This document shows, in pieces, positions 1 to 5,954 of a stretch of 6,190 nt of DNA. The stretch covers positions 1-6,190 of the forward strand of contig CAZFAP010000224.1 of the NCBI GenBank assembly GCA_964516325.1, given 5' to 3'. Each line of letters begins with the position of its first letter. Positions within the stretch are counted from its first letter, which is position 1. The position numbers were made by a program, and so were the translations under genes. The DNA is from CAZFAP01 sp964516325. Its GTDB lineage: Bacteria > Auribacterota > JABMQX01. The notes under the pieces were generated by a model. The model made no database searches, was not told the origin of the DNA, and worked only from the letters and a program-made list of their open reading frames with translations.

Positions 1-1548
1 CTATTGCACGCAATGATGGCCGCCTGTTTTGCGGCCGCGTTTCTTCGGCGCCCCCGCCGTACGCTTCGGGAGCTTCGCACAGTGAAAAACTACAGACGTG
101 CCATGGAGCAACTCAGAACGAGTAGGAACGGTGGAAGGCTAAGTCCTGAGGCGCAGTTACGCAGGGCGGCCGCCATGGAGTTGCCGGTGCAAACTGTCGA
201 GGAGTCTGTCCAGTACTGGATGGAACAAGCGCCTCTGATGTTTCTGAGTCTCTGCGCCCGGCGCGCACTGATACGAACCATCCGACGTTGGCATCGTTTG
301 GGAGTCCGCATGGGCGTGTACTCCGATTATCCTGCCGAGGACAAGTTAAGGCGGCTGGGCTTAGCCTCCGTGTTCAAAACGGTCGTATGCTCGATGGACC
401 CGGAAGTGCGGGCATTAAAACCCGATCCTTGCGGCCTCAAGGTCGCAGCCGGGAAGCTGGGGGTTTCTCCGCACAACGCGGTTTATGTGGGCGACCGGGA
501 GGAGGTTGATGGCATCGCCGCAGCCCGCGCTGGGATGCGCGTGGCCTTCGTTGGGCGACGACGCAGGTCCAGAACGTGTGTTAGGGCGCCCCTGACCCTG
601 GATGCCCTCGATTCGCATCTGAGAGAGAGCTGGACCTCAAGCCGCCAGAAGAGGTGTTGGATTTGCTCCGCATTGGCGACGTGCCGATTCAGGCCCTCGA
701 CCATCGGGCGTGGCATCACCTCCGAGTCGGTCCGCGTCAGCGACAGTGCCTACGGACAGACGGCGGCCCTGAGAGTGTGCCGGCGGTGCGGCTTTGTTTT
801 CGCTGACGAGCTGCCTTGTTCCAATCTCGTCAACCTTTACCGGGATATGTCCGACCCGGAGTATTTGGCCAGTGCACCTGCTCGGCGGGTTCAAGTGCGA
901 AGATTGCTTGACCTGGCGCTTTCGCACCACCCCCAAGCGCGAACGCTTTTGGACGTGGGGGCTGGGATAGGACTGCTCGTCTCGGAGGCGCTCGCAAGAG
1001 GCTTGCACGCGGAAGGCGTCGAGCCAAGCATGTGGTGCGTCGAGACAGCAGCGCGGGTTAATGGCGTAAAGCTGCTGTGCGGCACACTCGAGGACTGCTC
1101 AGCTCGTTTAGGCACCTACGATCTGGTTCTGCTGGTGGATGTGGTAGAGCACACGGATGCGCCTCTCCGTTTGATCGAGAAAGCAGCGGAAAAGCTGGCG
1201 ATCAACGGCAGAATGGTCATCGTCACCCCGGACATCGGGTCGCTCGCGGCTCGGCTCATGGGAAGATGGTGGTGGCATCACCGGGTCGCTCACGTATGCT
1301 ATTTTAACCGGACGTCAATGCGCCACGCCTTGAACATTTGCGGCCTGGAGGTTCTCACGGACATTCCGTGGGGATGGCGGTTTCCCGTGCCCTATCTGTG
1401 CAAGCGCCTGGCTCGATATATTCCTCTTGGCCCGGCGCGTAAGCTATTGGAAGCGGCAGCACGCTCTAAGTCACTATCCCGGTGTCAGATTGACCTTAAC
1501 TTGCGCGATTCGCGGACGTTTATTGCCACGAGAAGGGGTGAGTCATGA
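1..1548 (+). CDS. HAD-family phosphatase domain fused to class I SAM-dependent methyltransferase (5' partial)
   Basis: The frame is open to the first base, so the gene begins upstream. The TTG at 4 is unlikely to be the start, because the HAD nucleophile motif (DxDGTL) is missing and should lie just before it. Residues are numbered from that TTG. Residues 1-185 form a HAD hydrolase: motif II serine in GVYSDYP (104-110), motif III lysine in LKPDP (K139), and motif IV VGDREEVDG (162-170). Two CxxC pairs (C218/C221 and C259/C262) resemble the zinc knuckle that precedes many sugar or small-molecule methyltransferases. The Rossmann methyltransferase follows: motif I LLDVGAGIG (315-323), acidic motif EGVEPS (337-342), YDLVLLVDVVEH (372-383), and a C-terminal part of Methyltransf_23 type. 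The protein is cytosolic by sequence. It is coupled to the UbiA gene by an ATGA overlap. The likely role, which I infer, is dephosphorylation and methylation of a sugar or lipid-linked intermediate. Domain calls are firm; substrates are unknown. Confidence 0.88.
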   Translation, partial: LLHAMMAACFAAAFLRRPRRTLRELRTVKNYRRAMEQLRTSRNGGRLSPEAQLRRAAAMELPVQTVEESVQYWMEQAPLMFLSLCARRALIRTIRRWHRLGVRMGVYSDYPAEDKLRRLGLASVFKTVVCSMDPEVRALKPDPCGLKVAAGKLGVSPHNAVYVGDREEVDGIAAARAGMRVAFVGRRRRSRTCVRAPLTLDALDSHLRESWTSSRQKRCWICSALATCRFRPSTIGRGITSESVRVSDSAYGQTAALRVCRRCGFVFADELPCSNLVNLYRDMSDPEYLASAPARRVQVRRLLDLALSHHPQARTLLDVGAGIGLLVSEALARGLHAEGVEPSMWCVETAARVNGVKLLCGTLEDCSARLGTYDLVLLVDVVEHTDAPLRLIEKAAEKLAINGRMVIVTPDIGSLAARLMGRWWWHHRVAHVCYFNRTSMRHALNICGLEVLTDIPWGWRFPVPYLCKRLARYIPLGPARKLLEAAARSKSLSRCQIDLNLRDSRTFIATRRGES

Positions 1549-2477
1549 TACGCGACTACATCAGCATGGCAAGGCCGGATCACTGGTTCAAAAATGTTTT
1601 CATGTTACCGGGGCTCATCCTGGCCTGGCAGGTGTGCGCACCCCAACATCCGATTGGCGCGCTCGCCGTGATTCTCTTGGGCGTGGCCGCAGCGTGCTTG
1701 GTATGCTCGAGCAACTACACAATCAACGAACTCGTTGACGCGCCGGAAGACCGCAAGCATCCCCAGAAGAAGCATCGAGCGGCGGCTTCCGGTCGAGTAG
1801 GGCGCGGCTGGGGATATTTCCAATGGGCGCTGTTAGGAGCAGCGGGGCTTGCTCTGTCCTGGATCGTCGGCCTGCGATTCTTGCTCACTGAAGTGGCTCT
1901 CCTCGTGATGGGCCTCACTTACAACGTCCCGCCCGTGCGGCTGAAGGAGCGCCCTTATGTGGATGTTCTCTCGGAATCGGTCAACAACCCTTTGCGTCTT
2001 CTCCTGGGATGGTACGCGGTCAGGTGCCCGCTGGTCCCTCCTGTGTCGCTCCTTCTATCGTACTGGATGTTGGGTTGCTTTTTCATGGCAATAAAGCGGT
2101 TTGCCGAGATGAAGTACATTAACAACAAGGAGATCGCGGCGGCATACCGGAAGTCGTTCGCTTACTATACGCCCGAACGATTACTCATAAGCATTATCTT
2201 CTACGCAACGGCATTCGGGTTGTTCGGCGGTGTTTTCCTAATCCGGTATCGCATCGAACTCATCATGGGCGTCCCCTTTCTGGCGGGATTTATGGCCATG
2301 TATATGCGCCTCGGTTTTCAACCCAACAGTCCCGTCCAGTATCCGGAGAAGCTCTACAAGCAAAAAGGGCTCGTGGCATACACCCTCCTGACGGCGGCTA
2401 TTCTCGTTGCCTGTCTCATAATCCGGATTCCTCACCTCGGCCGCCTCTTGGAACCGACGATACCGAGAAGCTTTTGA
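1545..2477 (+). CDS. UbiA-superfamily prenyltransferase, polyprenyl-phosphate phosphoribosyltransferase (DPPR synthase)-like
   Basis: This is a 310-residue integral membrane protein with roughly eight or nine hydrophobic segments, the usual length for the family. The first Asp-rich motif is N61-ELVD-APED69, which fits NDxxDxxxD with Glu in the second position. It is followed by RKHPQKKHR (70-78), resembling the HPxKxxRP stretch of DPPR synthases. The second site lies in TYNVPPVRLKERPYVDVLSES (125-145), with D140 and E144. The segment AIKRFAEM (182-189) matches the KRxAE signature I associate with the Rv3806c/NoeC branch rather than with quinone or heme UbiA enzymes. Known members transfer 5-phosphoribose from PRPP to a polyprenyl phosphate at the cytoplasmic membrane, the first step towards lipid-linked arabinose or ribose. 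An AGAAGGGG ribosome binding site at 1531-1538 sits six bases before the ATG, and that ATG overlaps the upstream TGA. UbiA membership is near certain; the phosphoribosyl specificity is a family-based inference. Confidence 0.87.
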   Translation: MIRDYISMARPDHWFKNVFMLPGLILAWQVCAPQHPIGALAVILLGVAAACLVCSSNYTINELVDAPEDRKHPQKKHRAAASGRVGRGWGYFQWALLGAAGLALSWIVGLRFLLTEVALLVMGLTYNVPPVRLKERPYVDVLSESVNNPLRLLLGWYAVRCPLVPPVSLLLSYWMLGCFFMAIKRFAEMKYINNKEIAAAYRKSFAYYTPERLLISIIFYATAFGLFGGVFLIRYRIELIMGVPFLAGFMAMYMRLGFQPNSPVQYPEKLYKQKGLVAYTLLTAAILVACLIIRIPHLGRLLEPTIPRSF

Positions 2478-2634
2478 CGGGGTCGCCTGATAGACTGTCA
2501 CGAGCTCGTCCTATTCCTCGGGGACCGGAATGTCGGCATATTTCCGAGCACAGGGCTGAGTACACAAGGGGGTCCGTATCTTTCCTGCCCGAACGAAGAA
2601 TGCCGCCGCCACTAAATCCGCTGAAGAAACCTTG

Positions 2635-2663
2635 CCCACAACCTCCTCTGGCAGAGGTGTGGG
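2635..2663 (+). other. Bulged stem-loop, function unknown
   Basis: CCCACA (2635-2640) plus CCTC (2642-2645), with A2641 bulged, pairs with GAGG (2654-2657) plus TGTGGG (2658-2663) around an eight-base loop. No T-run follows on either strand, so it does not look like an intrinsic terminator. It could help stabilise the 3' end of the UbiA transcript, or be chance in GC-rich DNA. Confidence 0.35.
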
Positions 2664-2753
2664 GGAATTCTGGTGGGACGATGGATGAACCCTTTGGTCG
2701 AGAAGCCCGGCTAAAGCCCCGCGGGTGGTGGCGGATGCGAGAAACACGGGGTC

Positions 2754-2782
2754 TCTGCGTCCATCTGCGTCCTCTGCGGTGA
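2754..2782. repeat. Short tandem motif TCTGCGTCC, dispersed-repeat type
   Basis: Three near-identical units of about nine bases follow one another: TCTGCGTCC (2754-2762), a single A, TCTGCGTCC (2764-2772) and TCTGCGGTG (2773-2781). The pattern resembles a 'CTCTGCGTCCTCTGCGGTGA' type sequence that I recall as recurring between genes in many environmental bacterial genomes. The internal repetition is visible here; the dispersed nature is from memory and cannot be shown in one window. Confidence 0.55.
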
Positions 2783-2794
2783 GTCCCTCGAAAC

Positions 2795-2822
2795 GCAGCC
2801 CCTATACGGGGGCTGCATTTTT
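2795..2822 (+). terminator. Rho-independent terminator closing the HAD-methyltransferase/UbiA unit
   Basis: GCAGCCCC (2795-2802) pairs perfectly with GGGGCTGC (2809-2816) around a six-base loop TATACG. It is followed at once by A and five T residues (2817-2822). The stem is eight base pairs, six of them GC. It lies 318 bases past the UbiA stop and before the PHP gene, so it separates the two transcription units. Confidence 0.85.
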
Positions 2823-2851
2823 GCTTGAAAAGGGAGGGGGGATGCTATAGC
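2821..2851 (+). promoter_or_regulatory. Possible sigma-70-type promoter for the PHP/TPR pair
   Basis: TTGCTT (2821-2826) could act as a -35 box and TATAGC (2846-2851) as a -10 box. The spacing is 19 bases, longer than ideal, but a TG one base before the -10 (2843-2844) gives an extended -10 form. Its position directly after a terminator and 68 bases before the PHP start is sensible. The match is weak, and the sigma factors of this host are unknown. Confidence 0.3.
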
Positions 2852-2918
2852 TTAGTCGGGATTTGATGCCGCCGGGGGAAGTCGGCTGGCGGGAAAATTG
2901 GGCGAAATGAATTGAAGG

Positions 2919-3569
2919 ATGATTGATTTTCATACTCACACTTTTCACAGTGACGGAACGCTGATTCCTTCGGAGCTTGTGAGGCGGGCGGAGGAGGCAG
3001 GGTACGAGGCGATAGCGCTGACGGACCACGTGGACGCCTCGAACGCGAGGGATGTGGTTCTGAAGACGGTGGAGGTGTGCGACTCCCTATCGGCGTCTGT
3101 GCAAGTGAAGGTTGTGCCGGGGGCGGAGATCACGCACGTTCCTCCGGCGCAGATACCGGACCTCGCGGAGAAGGTGAGAGAGTGGGGGGCGCGTGTCGTG
3201 CTCGTGCATGGCGAGACCGTCGTGGAGCCGGTGGCGAAGGGAACGAATCTATCGGGGTTGAAGTCGAGGATAGATATTCTGGCGCATCCGGGGCTGATTT
3301 CAGAGGAGGAAGTGAGGCTCGCAAAGGAGCGAGGCATATTTCTGGAGCTGACGGCGAGGAAAGCGCATTGCATTACGAATGGACACGTGGCGCGGATGGC
3401 TGTACGATATGGCGCGCGGCTTGTTCTCAACACAGATACGCACGATGTGGGCGACCTCTTCACGCAGAATTCGTGGCAGCAGACCGCGTTGGGGGCGGGC
3501 TTGACGCGAGAAGAGGCGGAGGTCGTCAGAAGGAACGCAGAGGAAATTCTCCGCAGGGTTGCGGGATGA
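2919..3569 (+). CDS. PHP-domain metallophosphoesterase, histidinol-phosphatase-like
   Basis: The 216-residue protein is a complete, minimal PHP (polymerase and histidinol phosphatase) domain. Metal-binding motifs appear in the expected order: HTHTFHSDG (5-13), LTDH (34-37), PGAEITH (67-73), VHGE (96-99), LAHPG (121-125), KAHCITNGH (148-156) and NTDTHD (171-176). Such proteins fold as a TIM-like barrel around a two- or three-metal centre and hydrolyse phosphate esters in the cytosol. No histidine-biosynthesis gene is nearby, so a role as HisK-type histidinol phosphatase is unsupported, and the substrate stays open. The start is placed at 2919 because a TGA lies in frame at 2913-2915 and the first metal motif must sit within a few residues of the N-terminus. 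The GAAGG at 2914-2918 touches the ATG, which is poor spacing for a ribosome binding site. The gene is followed 41 bases later by the TPR gene and probably shares its transcript. Confidence 0.92.
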   Translation: MIDFHTHTFHSDGTLIPSELVRRAEEAGYEAIALTDHVDASNARDVVLKTVEVCDSLSASVQVKVVPGAEITHVPPAQIPDLAEKVREWGARVVLVHGETVVEPVAKGTNLSGLKSRIDILAHPGLISEEEVRLAKERGIFLELTARKAHCITNGHVARMAVRYGARLVLNTDTHDVGDLFTQNSWQQTALGAGLTREEAEVVRRNAEEILRRVAG

Positions 3570-3596
3570 GGAAAGACATAGGATCAAAGGAAATTT

Positions 3597-3604
3597 GAGG
3601 AAAG
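3597..3604 (+). promoter_or_regulatory. Ribosome binding site supporting a TTG start
   Basis: GAGGAAAG lies six bases before TTG 3611. An in-frame TGA at 3596-3598 rules out any earlier start, and the next in-frame methionine is far inside the TPR region (residue 123). The TTG is therefore the start that keeps the membrane segment. Confidence 0.65.
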
Positions 3605-3610
3605 CAGAAA

Positions 3611-4339
3611 TTGGCTGAGCAACAAAAGGCCGTTCACGAAGTCCCGGAACACAAGTTATTCAAGTACGTGACTTTCTTCTCGAGGCATAAGTGGCGGATA
3701 GCCGCGGTGGTGTTATTTGCGCTGGCGGTTGCGGTGGTGATAGGGTTGCTGCAATTTTCGCGGGGAAAGAGCGAGGAGAAGGCTTTTGAAGCGTACTTCG
3801 GGGCAAGGACGGCGGAGGCGTATCGAAGGGTTGAGGAGCAATTCCCCGGGACGTTCTACGGCTCGATCTCGTTGATCGAGGCGGGGAATCTGCTGTATGA
3901 GAAAGGGGATTTCGAGGGGGCGAGAAAAGCGTATCAGCGGTTCCTTGATGGGTATGAAGAGAGTCCGCTGCGAGCCTGGGCGTACAATCTCGTCGGAAAC
4001 AGTTACATGGCGGAGGGGAAGTACGACAAGGCGGTCGAATATTATCGGCGTGCGGAAGCGAGTCCATGGTTGAAATTTCAAGCGAAGTTCCATCTTGGGA
4101 GATGCTACGAACTGAAGGGGGACTCCGAGAGTGACCTGCGGGTTGCGCTGGAGCAATACGGGGTGGCGCGGACGTATTATCGTCAGTTGACAGAATCGGC
4201 GGAACCCTCGCCGGGAACGGCGCCGCGGCAAACTCCGTGGCAGCGCCCGGCGCAGGAGAGGATGACGTTTCTGGCGGAGAAAGAAAGAACGGCAAGAGAA
4301 AAACCGTCGGAAAAAAGAGTTGACAAGGGGAAACCGTGA
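3611..4339 (+). CDS. Single-pass membrane protein with TPR-like repeats (YfgM/BamD-like architecture)
   Basis: The 242-residue product starts at a TTG. A basic hydrophilic N-terminus (1-28) is followed by one hydrophobic helix (about 29-49) with no signal-peptidase site, so the protein is probably anchored in the inner membrane with its bulk in the periplasm. Residues 66-170 form helical TPR-like repeats: the segment around GNLLYEKGDFEGARKAYQRF (92-111), a second around GNSYMAEGKYDKAVEYYRRA (119-138), and a third starting at FHLGRCYELKGD (150-161). The C-terminal 45 residues are Pro-, Arg-, Lys- and Glu-rich and probably disordered. Layout and length recall YfgM, a SecYEG-associated TPR protein, and the TPR part recalls BamD, but BamD is a lipoprotein and this has no lipobox. 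A scaffold role in envelope protein or polymer handling is inference. It follows the PHP gene closely and is probably cotranscribed with it. The coding strand is strongly purine-rich, with many gag, gcg and ggg codons. Confidence 0.85.
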   Translation: MAEQQKAVHEVPEHKLFKYVTFFSRHKWRIAAVVLFALAVAVVIGLLQFSRGKSEEKAFEAYFGARTAEAYRRVEEQFPGTFYGSISLIEAGNLLYEKGDFEGARKAYQRFLDGYEESPLRAWAYNLVGNSYMAEGKYDKAVEYYRRAEASPWLKFQAKFHLGRCYELKGDSESDLRVALEQYGVARTYYRQLTESAEPSPGTAPRQTPWQRPAQERMTFLAEKERTAREKPSEKRVDKGKP

Positions 4340-4628
4340 TGATAACCTGTTGCGTCAAATCGTGGGGTTGTGGCCGGGTTAGGGGGTGGTTCTCGGTTCG
4401 CAGGCGCACCCCAAGCAAGACACCTCTGTTATTACCCTGCCCCTGAGACGGCTCAGTCCCCCATTCAGGAAGTTCATCACAGGCAGCCAAATGAAAGCCC
4501 GGGAAGGGGGGAGAGATATAGGGCAAGAAGGCGGCCAACGTGATGTTCAGATATAGGTTTCTTGGTGGCACACAACTCAGAAGTTATTCTGGTTTCAAGA
4601 TAATTCAAGATTGGTTTGGAGGGCGGAA
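4340..4628. other. Spacer between the TPR and porin genes
   Basis: These 289 bases contain no clear gene, and no stem-loop followed by a T-run that would end the TPR transcript. The first part holds several G-runs (4364-4389). A small CTGAG/CTCAG hairpin sits at 4443-4456. Just before the porin gene the sequence becomes AT-richer (about 4571-4617) and includes GATAAT (4599-4604), which could be a -10 element, but I see no matching -35 at normal spacing. A porin promoter probably lies here. Confidence 0.45.
4618..4623 (+). promoter_or_regulatory. Ribosome binding site that sets the porin start
   Basis: GGAGGG lies five bases before ATG 4629. An in-frame TTG at 4611 would place this site inside the gene and add six residues ahead of a textbook signal peptide, so the ATG is preferred. 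Confidence 0.85.
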
Positions 4629-5888
4629 ATGAACAAGCTGGTTCGCTTAGGCATTTTTGTTGTAGTTGTAGGTCTGTGCGTGAACGCTTACGCAGAACTG
4701 GTCAACATGCTGATTTCCGGAGAACTCCGGACGCGAGCGTACTATCAGGAGAATGTGGCTGACCTGAACGACTCGGTGGATGATGATTACGGACGGATTG
4801 AGCAGAGAGTACGCTTGAGCCACACGGCGGAACTGACCGACGGAGTGACGGTCGGCATCACGGGAGAGGGCACCGGCCTTTGGGGCAGCCAGGAGAGCGC
4901 TTTCAGCTCCGAGGGAGCGGAAGGCACTGGAGATGTCCCGGAGGCGTACGTGAACTTCCAGGACATTCGGAACACGGATTGGTCCGTGAAGGTCGGGCGG
5001 CAGCATCTCAACCTCGGCAGAGGGTTTCTCATCAGCGACAACGAGAAGGAGATCAGTTACGATGCGCTCCTGGTGACCGGGGAGTATCCGACCTGGACGA
5101 TCAACCTGATCGCGTCGAAGCTGGAGGAATCCCAGACGCTGAAAGGTATCCGAAACCGTACGTTGGTTGCGGACGCCGATTGGAATCTGTACATCCTGGA
5201 CGTCGCCTGGCACGACGAGAACATCCTTCCGCTGACGCTGGGCGGATACGTGCTCTACGGAGACGATGGCACGGACCTCGAGCGCAAGCCTCTGGTTTTC
5301 GGCGGTCGGGCAGAGTACACGGGCGACATCTGGGCCGCGTGGGCGGAAGGCGCCTATGAGACTGGCGATTATGGCGACCAGGACCTGGCAGCGTGGGCAA
5401 TTGACGTCGGCGCCAGCGTGACGTTCGAGTCGAGTTGGTCTCCGAAGCTGAAGGCGGGTTATACGTTTGCCTCCGGCGATGAGGGCGATTCCCTCGGAGA
5501 CTATGAAGGTTTTCTGCCGCTGGGACAGTATCGGTACTATGGACACAGCCTGTCACCGAGCATGAGCAACATACACATCTTTAACGCCTCGGCAAGCGTG
5601 CAGCCCAACGACTACTGGAACCTGGCGATTGACTATTACCACTACATACAGGATGAGGAGGTGGCAGGGCCGGTCGGTAACCCGATACTGACGGATCCAG
5701 GAATTATGAAATCAACGACAGGGTTAGACGAGAATCTTGGCGACGAAGTGGACGTAAGCGCTACTCTGAACTACACGGACGGCGTTAAGGCTCAGGTGCT
5801 GCTGGCGTACTTCATGCCGGGCGACGCGTACGGAGCCGATGACGACGACGCTCTCGAGATCAGGGGAGAAATCCTGGTCAGCTTCTAA
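4629..5888 (+). CDS. Outer-membrane beta-barrel porin, alginate-export (AlgE-like) family
   Basis: The 419-residue precursor starts with a signal peptide: MNK-L-V-R, a hydrophobic core to about residue 18, and a signal-peptidase I site AYA|E after residue 22. The mature part of about 397 residues consists of alternating amphipathic, aromatic-rich strands with acidic turns and ends in ILVSF; the terminal Phe is the usual signal for BAM-dependent assembly. The segment KVGRQHLNLGRGFLISD (121-137) and AGYTFASGD (286-294) resemble conserved strands of the alginate-export family, as does the start ISGELRTRAYY (29-39). Family members are mostly 14- to 18-stranded barrels that pass anionic polysaccharides or small organic solutes. 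The name does not prove alginate transport, and no alginate-biosynthesis gene is in view. The loops are very acidic (for example DDDY at 51-54 and DDDD at 414-417), which would suit cationic or neutral ligands better than polyanions unless calcium is bound. The gene has its own terminator and seems monocistronic. Confidence 0.85.
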   Translation: MNKLVRLGIFVVVVGLCVNAYAELVNMLISGELRTRAYYQENVADLNDSVDDDYGRIEQRVRLSHTAELTDGVTVGITGEGTGLWGSQESAFSSEGAEGTGDVPEAYVNFQDIRNTDWSVKVGRQHLNLGRGFLISDNEKEISYDALLVTGEYPTWTINLIASKLEESQTLKGIRNRTLVADADWNLYILDVAWHDENILPLTLGGYVLYGDDGTDLERKPLVFGGRAEYTGDIWAAWAEGAYETGDYGDQDLAAWAIDVGASVTFESSWSPKLKAGYTFASGDEGDSLGDYEGFLPLGQYRYYGHSLSPSMSNIHIFNASASVQPNDYWNLAIDYYHYIQDEEVAGPVGNPILTDPGIMKSTTGLDENLGDEVDVSATLNYTDGVKAQVLLAYFMPGDAYGADDDDALEIRGEILVSF

Positions 5889-5913
5889 GTCGAAGCCAAG
5901 TTTCGTGAATCTC

Positions 5914-5954
5914 AGCCCCGGCGACCGTTGAGGTTACCGGGGCTATCTCTTTTT
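5914..5954 (+). terminator. Rho-independent terminator of the porin gene
   Basis: AGCCCCGG (5914-5921) pairs perfectly with CCGGGGCT (5937-5944). The 15-base loop contains a possible inner ACC/GGT pairing. ATCTC and then five T residues follow (5950-5954). It begins 26 bases after the porin stop codon. Confidence 0.85.

Larger units (their letters stand above)
2478..2918. other. Non-coding spacer between the two gene pairs
   Basis: No convincing gene lies in these 441 bases. A frame open across 2474-2782 gives only an Arg/Pro-rich product with no recognisable domain, and its end is made of the repeat at 2754-2782. In order the spacer holds a 10-bp palindrome (ACGAGCTCGT, 2500-2509), a bulged hairpin (2635-2663), a tandem motif (2754-2782), a terminator (2795-2822) and a possible promoter (2821-2851). 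Nothing looks like a tRNA or a riboswitch class that I recognise. Confidence 0.7.

Noticed and set aside
2474..2782. Plus-strand frame of 102 codons following the UbiA gene
   Set aside because: It starts at a TTG inside the UbiA end without a clear SD, is Arg/Pro-rich with no domain, and its C-terminus is encoded by the tandem repeat.
2945..3463. Minus-strand frame (172 codons) opposite the PHP gene
   Set aside because: It lies wholly within a gene that shows every PHP metal motif; the antisense product is Ser/Thr/Arg-rich and featureless.
3596..3598. TGA as a reassigned sense codon (alternative genetic code)
   Set aside because: Four genes in the window end properly at TGA, and the frame here is also explained by a TTG start with its own SD.
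4364..4391. Cluster of G-runs suggesting a G-quadruplex
   Set aside because: Only three runs of three or more G are close together, so it does not meet the simple four-run pattern.
3660..4571. Long minus-strand open frame (303 codons) opposite the TPR gene
   Set aside because: The product is a Pro/Ser/Arg-rich string without domains, and it mirrors a well-supported + strand gene with TPR repeats and a membrane helix. It is an artefact of GC- and purine-rich coding.
4566..4580. TGGCAC before the porin, resembling the -24 box of a sigma-54 promoter
   Set aside because: The -12 TTGC element is absent at the required spacing (TCAG is found instead).
4647..5546. Long minus-strand open frame (299 codons) opposite the porin gene
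   Set aside because: It has no recognisable motif, and the + strand gene has a signal peptide, ribosome binding site, beta-barrel pattern and terminator.
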